Shown here one piece after another: positions 21,872 to 32,500 of a stretch of DNA of 64,000 nt. Position 1 is the stretch's first letter; the number at the start of each line of letters is the position of its first letter. The stretch lies in the NCBI GenBank assembly GCA_011799875.1, contig CM022300.1, forward strand, positions 234,620,807-234,684,806. Direction: 5' to 3'. The DNA comes from Thinopyrum elongatum (Eukaryota; Streptophyta; Magnoliopsida; Poales; Poaceae). A program made the translations under genes and the position numbers. The notes beneath the pieces are model-generated. The model had not been told where the DNA came from. It made no database searches and saw only the letters and a program-made list of their open reading frames with translations.

Positions 21872-23457
21872 TGATACGTCTCCAATGTATCTATAATTTT
21901 TTATTGTTTCATGCTTTTATATTATCAATCTTGGATGTTTTACATTGATTTACTAGCAACTTTATATCATTTTTTGGGACTGGCCTATTGACATAGTGCC
22001 TAGTGCCAATTGCTGTTTTTTGCTTATTTTTTACTTTGCGGAATATCCATATCAAACGAAGTCCAAATGCCACAAAACTTTTTTGGAGATTTTTTTCTGG
22101 ACATAAGACAACTTGGGAGCCAAGGAAGTGCACGAGGGGAGGCCCGTGGGGCCCACAAGGCACCAGGGCACGCCAGAGGCCCCTGGCGCGGCCTGGTGGG
22201 TAGTGTGGTCCACGGGTGGCCTCTCCACCGACTATCAGCTCTATAAATACCTAGATATTCCAGAAACCCTAGGGGAGTCGATGAAAAACAATTCCAGCCG
22301 CCGCAAGTTCCAGAACCATGAGTTCCAATCTAGAGCCCTTTTTCGGCACCTTGCCGATGGGGGAAACGATCATGGAGGGGTTCATCATCCTCATTGTTGC
22401 TCCTCCGATGATGTGTGAGTAGTTTATCATGGACCTATGGGTCCATAGGCAGTAGCTAGATGGCTCCTTCTCTCTCTTTGATCTTCCATACAATGTTCTC
22501 CTCGATGTTCTTGGAGATCTATTTGATGTAATGACTTTTTGCGGTGTGTTTGTTGGGATCCGATGAATTGCAAGTTTATGATCAGTTTTACCTATGAATA
22601 TTATTTGAGTCTTCTCTGAACTCTTTTATGCATGATCTATATAGCCTCGTATTTCTTCTATGAAACTTTGGTTTGGTTTGGCCGACTAGATTGATTTTTT
22701 TTGCAATGGGAAGAGGTGCTTTGTGATGGGTTCGATCTTGCTGTGCTCAATCTCAGTGACAGAAGGAGAAGTGACATGCATGTATCATTGCCATTAAGGA
22801 TAAAAAGATGGGGTCTATTCCTACATGAATAGATCTTGTCTACATCATGTCTTCGTTCTTATTACATTACTCCGTTTTTCCATGAACTTAATACACTAGA
22901 TGCATGCTGGATAGCAGTCGATGTATGGAGTAATAGTAGTAGATGCAAGCAGGAGTCGGTCTACTAATCTTGAACGTGATGCCTATATACATGATCCTTG
23001 CGTTGGATATTGTCTTGATTATTTCCTTTTCAATCAATTGCCCAACAGTAATTTATTTACCCACCGTATGCTATTTTCTTGAGAGAAGCCACTAGTGAAA
23101 TCTACGGCCCCCTGGTCTATTTCCTATCATATTATTTTCAGATCTATTATTCCAAAAACCCAAAAATACCTTGCTGTACTTTTTCTTTATTTATCTTATT
23201 TTGTGTTTTTGTCAGATCTATTTATCAAATCTCATACAATTTTATCTATCTCAATACCGAGGAGGGATTGACAACCCCTCTTACGCGTTGGGTTGCATAT
23301 ATTTGTTATTTGTGTGCAGGTGATGTTTACATAGTGTTGCTTGGTTATCCTACTAGATTGATAACCTTGGTTTCATGACTGAGGGAAATACATACCGTTG
23401 TTGTGCTGCACCATCCTCTCCTCTTCGGGGAAATACCAACGCAGATACAAGCAATCA
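21872..23457 (+). repeat. 3' LTR of element H
   Basis: 1586 bp, TGATACGTCTCCAATG to ACAAGCAATCA. It is the same length as the 5' LTR within 1 bp and is followed by TSD AAGCC. It includes TATAAATA at 22242-22249. Confidence 0.92.
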
Positions 23458-23462
23458 AAGCC

Positions 23463-23802
23463 TCTAGTGAAAACTATGGCCCCGGGTATATCTTTTTCAT
23501 GTATTAAAATCCAAAAATACCTTGCTGCAATTTATTTACTTTTATTTTATTTTGTGTTTTTGTTTATCTATCTATCACTACGAGATTTGATCCTTGCAAT
23601 TAACCGCCAAGGGAGTGACAACCCCTTGTTTGCGTTGGGTGCAAGTATTTGTTATTTTGTGTGTAGGTACTGTTAACAAGGTGTCGCGTGGTTCTCCTAC
23701 TAGATTGATAACCTTGGTTCTTAACTGAGGGAAATACTTATCTCTACTGTACTACATCATCCTCTCCTCTTCGGGGAAATAACAAACAGCTCACAAGTAG
23801 CA
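23463..23802 (+). repeat. 3' LTR of element G, third piece
   Basis: Resumes after the H duplication with TCTAGTGAAAACTATGG and ends CACAAGTAGCA, followed by TSD CTCCA (23803-23807). It matches the end of the G 5' LTR (9855-10072). Confidence 0.9.
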
Positions 23803-24468
23803 CTCCATGAGCGGTATGAGCACACAAAACAAATGGTTATTTGAATGATTAGAGATGGCACATACAAATTTACTTGGAACAGTAAAGTAATACCGTATAT
23901 AGGTAGGCATGGTGGACTCATCTGGAACAACTTTTGGGTTTCAGGATTTTGGATGCACAAGCAGTATTTCCGCTTAGTACAGGCGAAGGCTAGCAAAAAG
24001 ATTTAGAAGCAACCAACTTGAGAGTGACAACGGTCATAATCATGCATTGCGAATATTTAACATTGACTATGAGCATGAGTAGGATATAAACACCCTGAAC
24101 ATAAATATCACGAAGGTTGCACTGGTTTTGAATCAACTACAAGTGTGAACATGTGCCAAGTCAAGCCACTTGAATCATTCAGAGGAGGATACCATCCTAA
24201 CATACTACATTATAACCATTTTAATGCATGTTGACACTCAAGATGGGTCATTATCCACTACTAGCTACTTAAGCATGGCATGAGCAACTATACTCTCTAA
24301 TTGTCACCGCAAACATGTTTACCCATAATATGCTGAATCAGGATTACCGAGTTAAACATATTTACAAAAACAAAAACAAGAAGAGTTCATACCCGCTTTT
24401 CCTTTCCACAGTCACTTCATCAAATCATCATCATTACTGCCTTTCACTTGCACGACCGTGCCGTGGAC
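23803..24468 (-). mobile_element. Element E', right part (3' interior), cut by element D
   Basis: The minus strand matches E at about 61690-62340 (for example the tRNA-like-free stretch with TGAGTCCACCATGCC and GAAACGGGTATGAACTC equivalents). It continues the E' text interrupted by G. A small deletion near 24455 brings GTGCCGTGGAC next to the D LTR. TGGAC at 24464-24468 is the presumed left TSD of D; the right copy is gone. No gene. Confidence 0.75.
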
Positions 24469-27056
24469 TGTAGCACCCCTATGTAACCCAGCACTGTGAC
24501 TCTCTGCTAAACATGCCAAGTCATCATCTATGCAATGCTTGATCACAGTGTTAGCTCAACTCAATTCAAATTTCTCTCTGCAAATCAATTCAAATTCAAG
24601 TGCAAAATAAAGTGGCTCAAACTTTGCTGGAAAAATGTTCACCTTCTAGCAAATATTCCTAAACAAATGTTGTTAAGGAACACAACATCACCATCAACTT
24701 AAATTTGGGTTAGTGCATTTATAACAGTGCCAAAACAGCACATTAAATGCCATATCATTTTTGAAAAATCCAAAAGAATTCCAAAATGGCTCAAACGTTT
24801 TGTGGCAGTCCAGAATATTCCATTGTATTTATGTGACCAAGTTTCACATTTGTACAAAAATATTTGACAGCTCATTTAATTCAAAACCCACGCTGAAAAA
24901 GAAAAAGTAGAAACAGAAAAAGAAAAAGCAAAAAGGCCACTATGCACTGGGCCTAAGTGCACAGTGCCTGAGGCCGGCCCATCTCCCTCTCCTCCCGCTC
25001 TCTCTCCCTGCGTGTCGCCGTGCCCGTGGCCACACCGGCGCGCTTCGGTCGTTCGTTGACACGGCGACGGCCACCGACAGCCGAGGGGATAAGGATCCCC
25101 TCGACCACTCACTCTGGCTCCTCCTCGACCATTTCCCCCACCTCTAGCTCGCTCTCTCGCATGCGCGCGAGATCCACCGAACGCGCTCGCCGCCGTGACT
25201 CGCCGTTGCCGCGGCCACCGGTGCCTGCTCCTCCTTCCGTGGTGTCCAAGAGGTCCACCGGCGACCGCCTCATCGTCCGGTGCTCTCAGCTAGAACGGGG
25301 AGGACCTGCAGCGCCGAATCCCCTTTCAACTGCATCTCCGACCGCCGCCATTCGTCTTCAACTCCGGCGACTCGCTACTGCTCATAACCTGTCGAGGGTT
25401 TTTCATAACCGCGCGGTGAGCCCTCCTCTCCCCTCTGCCTCTCTCCCGAGCCGCTTTGCTCCGTTCTAGCTAGCTCACCGCTGCACCGAGCTCTGTCCGC
25501 CGCTGAGCACCTCGCCGCCGTTGCCACAACTGCTGTCACGGCCGCCTGAGCTCACCATCGCGCTCCTGGTGCTTCTAGGGGCATAACGCGCACACGCACG
25601 CGACCGCTCGTGCCTCCTAGCGACATCCCCGACGAGCGCCCGAACGCGCCACCGCCTGCGCTCGTCGCCGGCATGCTTCCGGTGACCAAATGGTCACGGG
25701 CTCGCGCCCGTTAGCTTCACCGCGTCGCGTAGCACTCACCTAGCCCCTTAGTTCAAGTCGTAGCGTGCCATAACGCCCACTTCACTGACGCACGAAAACA
25801 CCCCGCCGCGGACCTCGCCGCCGGCGCCGTTTCCGTCCATCCCAGCTCCGGCCACCGCCACCATCCGACACGGCGTTGAACGCTCGTTCAAATGGACCAA
25901 GCCGCGCGCCGAACGGCGCTGAAAAATGCAATCCCGACACCGGCCCGTGCCCTCCGTCGTGTTTCGACGTCGAGCCGCCGGCGCCGCCATGCTGGCTGGC
26001 CTGGGGCCGCCCCCTGGCTCGCTGCCAGTGGCCCTGGGGGCCCCGTTGACTGGGTCTGACTGGGCAGCCCAGTGTCAATGACACGCGGGCCCCATTGCCT
26101 AATTTAGTTAATTAAAACACTAATTAGTTACTAATTAGAGACTGACAGGTGGGACCTACTGGCTAATTAACCCTGTTTAGTTAAAATAAAACTCTGTTAG
26201 CCCCTCTGTCTATGACATGTGGGCCCCACTGGTCAGGTTTGACCTGGCCAGCCAGCTGTTGACCGCTGATGTCACCTCTATGTCATGCAGACATCATCTC
26301 ATACTATTTTGGATAATGTTGATTTTAATAAATAAAATAATTCCAGAAAATGATTAAAACTTTAGAAAATCATAGAAATTAAACTGTAGCTCAGATAAAA
26401 AACTTTCTACATGAAAGTTGATCAGAACGACAAGACGAATCCAACCGTGCTATTTGTTTCCGTGTCGGGACCCTCTACGGCGGTGAACCCGTAACTTTTA
26501 GCCTGTTTCCGGTAGATGAATAGTGCATAGAAACTAGTTCATAAATCCAACTTTGATCCTAAAATAACTAATATAATTTAGACATGTGTTTAGTCAACCC
26601 TGCACTGCACGTTAACATAGCATGCTCTGTGTTGCATATGTTTGCTGTGTATTTATTTGTTTCCTCCCCCTCTTCTCTCTCGGTAGACCCCGACACCGAC
26701 GCTGCTCCGGAGACCGACGACACCACTAATGACCTTGCCTTTGCCGCCGAGCAATGAGGCAAGCACCCCCCCCCTTGAGCATGCCTATATCGCCTATTCT
26801 CTTCTTCCTTGTGCTTGCATTAGAATTGCTGCTGCTACTGCTCTACCTATTCTGATGCATAGCCTGTTTATTGTAACCTGCTATTGATACCTTACCTGCT
26901 TATCCTAAACTGCTTAGTATAGGCTGGATAGAGACCCCAGTGACCCCACTTGTCCCGGTTGCCCCGCTGGATTACCGGAAGACTCGACGACCAGGCCCCA
27001 GCACCGCACATCACCCCCCTTAGTTGCACGACACTGCAGCGTTACCATCGAGTGCT

Positions 27057-27257
27057 GAGGGTGATACCTCGTTTAGCACTTCTGATGTTAACTCTGTAGA
27101 GTAGCTATTTGGACGTGGTCATCGAGGGTGATTCCTCCTTCACCACTCCCGATAACGACGTCGTCGTGCAACACCTCAAGTGTGAACCTCGAGGGTGATT
27201 CCTCCTAAGTTCACCTTTACGACTACATCATGTGGGATCCGTCGAGGGTGATTCCTC
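27057..27257 (+). promoter_or_regulatory. Four spaced GAGGGTGATTCCTC boxes in the D LTR
   Basis: Copies begin at 27057 (GAGGGTGATACCTC), 27124, 27191 and 27244, spaced 67, 67 and 53 bp. Each can pair its outer GAGG and CCTC. The same array is kept in both C LTRs on the minus strand (33990-34190 and about 40312-40520). A regulatory or RNA-structural role is an inference. Confidence 0.45.
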
Positions 27258-28337
27258 AGGTTTTCCCCCTGGTTTTGGACACACAGTTACTATGACTTTG
27301 ACCATGAAACATGATAAAGTCGGGTCGGCCCTGAGGGGTACCCGCGCGAGCGTGTGATGCGATTGAGGTGTAGTCGGGTGACCAGAGAGAGCACCCGTGA
27401 GATAATTACGAGGCGTGGTCGGGCATTCTTAGCCCTTGCCGCAAGTCCTCGAGACGGGGCGACGGGGTCACATCGATCGTGAGTCTGTGCTCGTTATCGC
27501 GCGCTCCAAATTCACTAACCGTTTGGATGTTTGATCCGAGTGGGCCTCTGGCCCGATAGCACTAACCATCACATGGGAATAGTTATGGGCACTCTGCGTC
27601 GTGTGCATCAGCCGAAGCTTAATGGACGTCAGCGATTGAGCGGCGCGCGCCGAGTTGGACCGCGTAAAGCAACCGCCTTGATAGTGTGGGTTGCCAGGTC
27701 TGCTCTCGGCCGTGAACGTAACATGCACGAGTTCCCAGGGCAATGGCCCAAGGCCCCTGGGGGCAGAGGTTTAGTCCGGCGTGCTGACCTCTCTGTTAAG
27801 CCTAGGTCGGGTTGTGGCGTATCGTTAGGCCGAGGCCGGGCATGACCCAATAAAGTGTGTCTAGTCAGAGTTAATCGAGCGTGGTGGGTAAGTTGGTGCA
27901 CCCCTGTAGGGAAGAACTAATCTATGCATAGCCGGATCCTCGGTAACGGACGCTCGGAGTTGTATCCCGATCGATACAACTAAAACTGGATACTTGAGAT
28001 GAGATATGGATAGTAGGGCTCTGAGATTGCTTTCTCGTAGGGAGTCGAGAAAGGATCTCTGGCCGAGGTTGAAGACACTACTATTACTACTTTACACTAT
28101 GCTATTCTGTACTCTTCTAATGCTGCAAGACCGCTGTAGATGATTCCGCAAGACCGCTGAAGATGCTAGTCTTCGATAGGACTAGGTCTTCTCTCTATTC
28201 TGGCATTTCTGCAGCCCAGTCCACATATACAACCTATCTTTGATAATATTGCATATGTAGTGTAGATCCTTGCTTGCTGAGTACTTCGGATGAGTACTCA
28301 CGGTTGCTTTGCTTCCTCTTTTCCCCATATCCTTTTG

Positions 28338-28442
28338 ATGCGACCAGATGACGGAGCCCCGGAGCCAGCTGCCCCCGCCGACGACTACTACTACCACCCC
28401 GAGGGTGGTTACTACTACGAGCTTGCCGACGACCAGGAGTAG
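28338..28442 (+). CDS. 34-codon ORF in the D LTR, kept open in three LTR copies
   Basis: ATG at 28338 to TAG at 28440-28442. The protein starts MRPDDGAPEPAAP, has a Tyr-rich middle and ends ELADDQE. The equivalent frames in the C LTRs (32804-32908 and 39126-39230, minus) have the same 105-nt length with no stop or indel. A pyrimidine-rich run followed by CCAG lies just before codon 5, like a 3' splice site. It may be a captured exon fragment or chance. No family is recognised and expression is unknown. Confidence 0.3.
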   Translation: MRPDDGAPEPAAPADDYYYHPEGGYYYELADDQE

Positions 28443-28748
28443 GATCAGAGGGTCCCAGGCAGGAGGCCTGTGCCTTTTCGATCGTAGTGCTTTCTTTTGC
28501 CCTGCCTTCTTAAAGGCTTATCTGTGTTTTCTTTTATATCTATACTTTGTTATCTGATGCTTCCGCTGACGCTTGTATGCGAGCTTATGTATTCGAGCCC
28601 TCGAGGACCCTGGCTTTTAATATAAAGCTTGTATGACTTTATTTATGTTTTAGAGTTGTGTTGTGATATCTTCAAGTGAGTCCTTAGGCTTGATCGTGTG
28701 CATTTGCGTGTATGATTAGTGCACGATTAAGCCGGGGGCATCACAGGT

Positions 28749-28760
28749 TGGTATCAGAGC
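28749..28760 (+). other. Primer binding site of element D (initiator tRNA-Met)
   Basis: TGGTATCAGAGC lies 3 bp after the LTR. This is the standard complement of the 3' end of plant initiator tRNA-Met used by Tekay and many other LTR elements. The following 600 bp to the gag ATG are an untranslated leader, also present in C up to about 38580. Confidence 0.92.
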
Positions 28761-29363
28761 CGACTGCCTGTAGGAACCCCCCCTTTCTAACTCCTTGGCC
28801 GAAGTTGAGTCTAGTCATCCAAAACTGTTTTACTAACTTGGCTGTGTGGCTTACGGGCCCACATCGCCAACTGGGTGGTATTAGGATCTTTTATTCCTTG
28901 TCTTTACTCTGGGACTCTGATCTCTCTTCCTTTCGGGTTAAAATTTTACTAACTCCAACATTAGGTTCTCGTGCTCACATCCACCCGGAGTTCTGAAATT
29001 ACCCCCCTTTCTTCAAGATTGTGGGCCAGGTTCTGCTTACAGGATCCTTTTATCGAGGACACCCTGTGTTGTCACTTGCAGATTCCTCGCTCCAGCAGTT
29101 TTCTCTGACGTTGATATAGCCTTTGCTATGTCTCATTGTGTACTTCCTTACCGTGTGCCTGCGCGCCGCCTAGCATGTCTAGCTTTTAAATATGCGCCGT
29201 TATGCTGTCCGCGTGTACCCGACTCAGTGTATGGATCTGTACATCTTAATTGACTACTATTAAGTATCTATTACACTGCTCAATTACTGTCATGTTACAT
29301 CATGCTTATCGCTAAACACTCACAATTGCTTTTACTAAACTACCCCTGTTGATACTTAGCAGG

Positions 29364-30410
29364 ATGGTTAGACCAGGTGGTCGTGGTCGTGCCCCTGAAC
29401 ATCCACCACCGCTAGATTATATGGCAGCTATGATGCAATAATTCGAGGTCAACCGTCAGTTCATGACTGGGATTATGGCTCAGTTCCCGCATCAGAACAA
29501 CCAGGACCAGAATCCTGCTGCAATAACTCTGTCGGAATTTGTGCGTCTCAACCCCACTCAGTTCCGCAACTCTGATAAGCCACTGGATGCTGATGACTAG
29601 ATTCGCGACATCACTCACGAGATGGAGTCTGCAAATGTCTCCCCTGCCAACTATGTCACCTTCGTGTCCTTTTTCTTAAAGGGTCCCGCTGCTCAATGGT
29701 GGGACACCCACAAGCGTACACTGCCTACTGGAACAGCCGTTACTTGGCCTGAGTTCCAATCTGCTTTTCATGCACGATATATTCCTCAAGGAATCATGGA
29801 CCGGATGAGAACCCAGTTTTGCAACCTCACTCAGGGCAACAAGACTGTCGAAGCCTATCAGCAGGAATTCCTTGACCTATCCCGCTATGCTGAAGAAGAC
29901 ATCGCCACAGATGCTCGTAGACAAGAGAAGTTCCGTAGTGGACTCCACCCAGACATCGAGCTTGCACTTGCTGCTCAAGACTTCACCGACTTTGCTACCC
30001 TTGTGAACAAGGCTATTTTGGTTGAGACTGCTCAGATCAAGCACAAGGAGTCACAGAAGCGCTATCGTGATGCTGGCTCATCTTCGGGCTCATCTTCATA
30101 GAAGCGCCGTATTTGGATTCCCCACAGCATGTACCGTCCAACTGCACATACACCAAGGCCGTACCATGCTGCACCTCATCTGCCTCCTCCACCGCCGAGG
30201 TAGCTTCTTCGAGCTGCACCACCCTGAGCTCTTGCAATCCGTCCAGACAGTGGGCTCTCCTACAAGTGTGGCAAACCAGGTCATCTTGCTAGGAACTGTT
30301 ACCAGAATCAGAGTCAACTGGCTCTGCCTGCTAATGCCCGTAGCAACAATCAGCCCCACAACAACAATGACAGGCTTGCTCATGGTCGTGGCCAGGCTTA
30401 TCATGTCAAC
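29364..30410 (+). pseudogene. gag of element D (capsid and zinc knuckle), with premature stops
   Basis: The start ATG at 29364 gives MVRPGGRGRAPEH. The capsid-type retrotransposon gag domain is clear around FLKGPAAQWW (29673-29702) through QGIMDRMRTQF and VEAYQQEFLDLSRYAEED. A CCHC zinc knuckle lies at 30258-30299 but its first Cys has become Ser (SYKCGKPGH...NC). Stops in frame are at 29439, 29598, 30099, 30201 and 30225. Gag would form the particle and bind the element RNA. This copy cannot make a full protein. The ATG is preceded by TTAGCAGG, which resembles a splice acceptor. Confidence 0.88.
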
Positions 30411-30803
30411 ATGAGTGAAGACCCGGACCAGCCAGCTACTGTGATGGGTACTCTCCTTGTTAATTCAGTACCAGCTTCTGTTTTATTTGATTCAGGAGCA
30501 TCTCATTCATTCATGTCAGAACATTTTGCACTCATGCATGACGTTAAATGCGAAACGCTACACCAATCCTTAATGGTAAACACTCCCGCGGATCAATGTC
30601 AAACATCTTTATTCAGCACCAAAGTCACCATTGAGATTGAGGGGTTGAAATTTCTTGCTTCCCCCATTATGCTAAAGTCTTGTGGTATTGACCTCATTCT
30701 GGGAATGGATTGGTTGAAGGCTCATTACTCCTCAATCAATTGTGCCACTAAAGTTGTACATCTCCTACACCCATCAGATGAGCTAGTGAATTACCGTGCC
30801 TAG
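30411..30803 (+). pseudogene. Aspartic protease region of element D
   Basis: In the same frame as gag. It carries the active-site loop FDSGASHSF (about residues 25-33 of this stretch) and the ILGMDWL strand with its downstream hydrophobic run, as in the RVP_2-type protease family. It ends at a TAG (30801-30803) that a working copy would not have, since pol continues in frame. The protease would cleave the Gag-Pol polyprotein. The domain itself looks intact. Confidence 0.88.
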
Positions 30804-32500
30804 ATAACTCAAAATGCTGAGGCTCAAATCTACGTGCTAAACGCGTTGAATGCTTCTCCGCTTGAGGGAATCGAAAACATTCCAGTCGTCTGTGACTTTC
30901 AAGACGTCTTTCCAGAAGAACTTCCAGGAATACCCCCTGTTAGAGCTGTCGAGTTTGTCATCAACTTGAAACCAGGCACAACTCCTATTGTCAAGCGTCC
31001 TTATAAGATGCCTCTGCACCACCTTCTTGAGCTTAAGGAAGAAATCGACAAGTCACTTAAGAAGGGATTCATCCACCCCAGTTCCTCTACATGGGGAGCA
31101 CCTTCACTCTTCGTTAAGGAGAAGGATGGAACTAACCGATTGGTTCAGGATTATCGACCCATTAACCAAGCCACAATCCAGAACAAGTACCTGCTTCCCC
31201 GAATCAATGACTTGTATGATCAACTTGCTGGATCATCGGTGTTTTCTAAACTCGACTTGAGGTTGGGTACTCGCTATGACTTGTTGGATCACATGACCAG
31301 ATCCGTGTCCGTGAAGAGGATATTCCGAAGACTGCCTTCGTTACTCGCTATGGCTCTTATGAGTACACTGTCATGTCCTTTGGCTTAACAAATGCTCCAG
31401 CTACGTTCTCCCGTCTGATGAATTATATCTTCATGGATTACCTCGACAAGTTCGTCGTGGTGTATCTAGATGATTTTCTGGTATATTCAAAGAATAAGGA
31501 AGAACATGCTGAACACCTTCGACTTATACTGGAAAGGCTCCGAGAACACCAGCTCTATGCCAAGTATTCCAAATGCGAGTTCTGGATTTCTGAAGTAACC
31601 TACCTTGGTCATGTGATTTCCAAGGATGGAATTGCTGTTAACCCGGAATGAGTTCAGGCTATTCTTGACTGGACTCCTCCGAAGAACGTCAAGCAAGTGA
31701 GAAGTTTTCTCGGCCTCGCAAGCTATTGTCGTCGATTTGTCGAGAACTTTTCCAAGATTGCTAAGCCTCTGACTAACCTGCTTCACAAAGGCGTTAAGTT
31801 TGAGTGGACGGACAAATGTCAGGAAAGTTTCCAGACTCTCAAGGACAAGCTAACTTCTGCCCCAGTGCTTGCTCCTCCAGATTCTCGCAAAGACTTTGTG
31901 ATTTATTGCGACACCTCTCGTCAAGGATTAGGCTGTGTCCTAATGCAAGAACGAAGAGTAATTGCCTATGCCTCACGACAATTGCATCCACATGAAGAAA
32001 ACTTTCCAGTGCATGATCTTAAACTTGCTGCTGTGATTTATGCATTGAAGTTGTGGCGGCATTACCTTTTGGGTAACCGGTGTCAGGTATATACTGATCA
32101 TCAAGGCTTGAAGTATTTGTTTACTCAGCCGGATCTTAATCTCCGTCAACAGCGATGGTTGGAAACAATTACGGACTATGACTGTGGTATTTTTAATACA
32201 TCGGGTAAGGCTAATGTGATGGCTGATGCCTTAAGCCGCAAGTGCTATTGCAACAACCTCGTGGTTAGGCGAGCTCAACCTCACCTTTATGAAGAACTGC
32301 GCCAGCTGAATCTGCGTATTGTTCCCCAGGGTTCTCTTAAAAACCTTGTGGTACAACCAGATCTTCAGAAAGCTGTTAAAAACGCGCAAGCTAAAGATGC
32401 TGAAATTGGTCTGATGAAGAAAGATCTTCACCTGGAAAAGTACAGGGATTTCTCGCTGTCTGAAGATGGAACCTTGTATTTCAGAAACCGCATTGTGGTA
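30804..32500 (+). pseudogene. Reverse transcriptase and RNase H of element D, frameshifted and interrupted by C
   Basis: The RT fingers and palm are readable: [25 protein letters not shown] and [10 protein letters not shown] in the first frame. The [11 protein letters not shown] and catalytic YLDDF motifs lie in the second. A 29-nt foreign stretch (31269-31297) replaces 6 nt and shifts the frame. A TGA follows at 31649. RNase H ([18 protein letters not shown], then [10 protein letters not shown] and [10 protein letters not shown]) runs to about 32240, followed by the linker to integrase. The frame is cut at 32500 by element C and resumes in the same phase at 43595. These enzymes copy element RNA into DNA in the particle. 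Confidence 0.92.

Larger units (their letters stand above)
16778..23457 (+). mobile_element. Element H: complete LTR retrotransposon, 6680 bp, TSD AAGCC
   Basis: Starts TGATACGTCTCG and ends GCAATCA, flanked by AAGCC at 16773-16777 and 23458-23462. The 5' LTR is 16778-18362 (1585 bp) and the 3' LTR 21872-23457 (1586 bp). The PBS is at 18374 and a polypurine tract precedes the 3' LTR. Only one open frame of about 200 codons is present and pol is absent, so it is non-autonomous. I counted about 10 substitutions in the first 128 bp of the LTR pair, so it is not a recent insertion. Its LTRs are like those of G, while its 3' interior resembles E and A. Confidence 0.93.
8895..23802 (+). mobile_element. 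Element G: LTR retrotransposon with nested insertions, TSD CTCCA
   Basis: The element starts TGATACGTCTCC and ends AAGTAGCA, flanked by identical 5-bp duplications CTCCA (8890-8894 and 23803-23807). The E' sequence continues across the two flanks. It consists of 5' LTR 8895-10072, tRNA-Asp PBS, a broken small ORF, a long non-coding 3' interior, and a 3' LTR made of 13785-13973, 15759-16777 and 23463-23802. The 3' LTR is split by a hAT element and by complete element H. No protease, reverse transcriptase or integrase is visible, so it looks non-autonomous. Confidence 0.9.
24469..28745 (+). repeat. 5' LTR of element D (Tekay-type Gypsy), 4277 bp
   Basis: Starts TGTAGCACCCC and ends GGGGGCATCACA, then a PBS for initiator tRNA-Met. 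Both LTRs of C are homologous to it on the minus strand. The GC-rich open frames (24876-25469, 25748-26084) are not supported as genes. The LTR carries four spaced GAGGGTGATTCCTC-type boxes at 27057-27257 and a 34-codon frame at 28338-28442. Confidence 0.9.

Noticed and set aside
24876..26084. ORFs in the D LTR, Ser/Arg/Pro-rich
   Set aside because: Compositional; they coincide with the GC-rich part of a non-coding LTR and are not in the same frame in the C LTRs.
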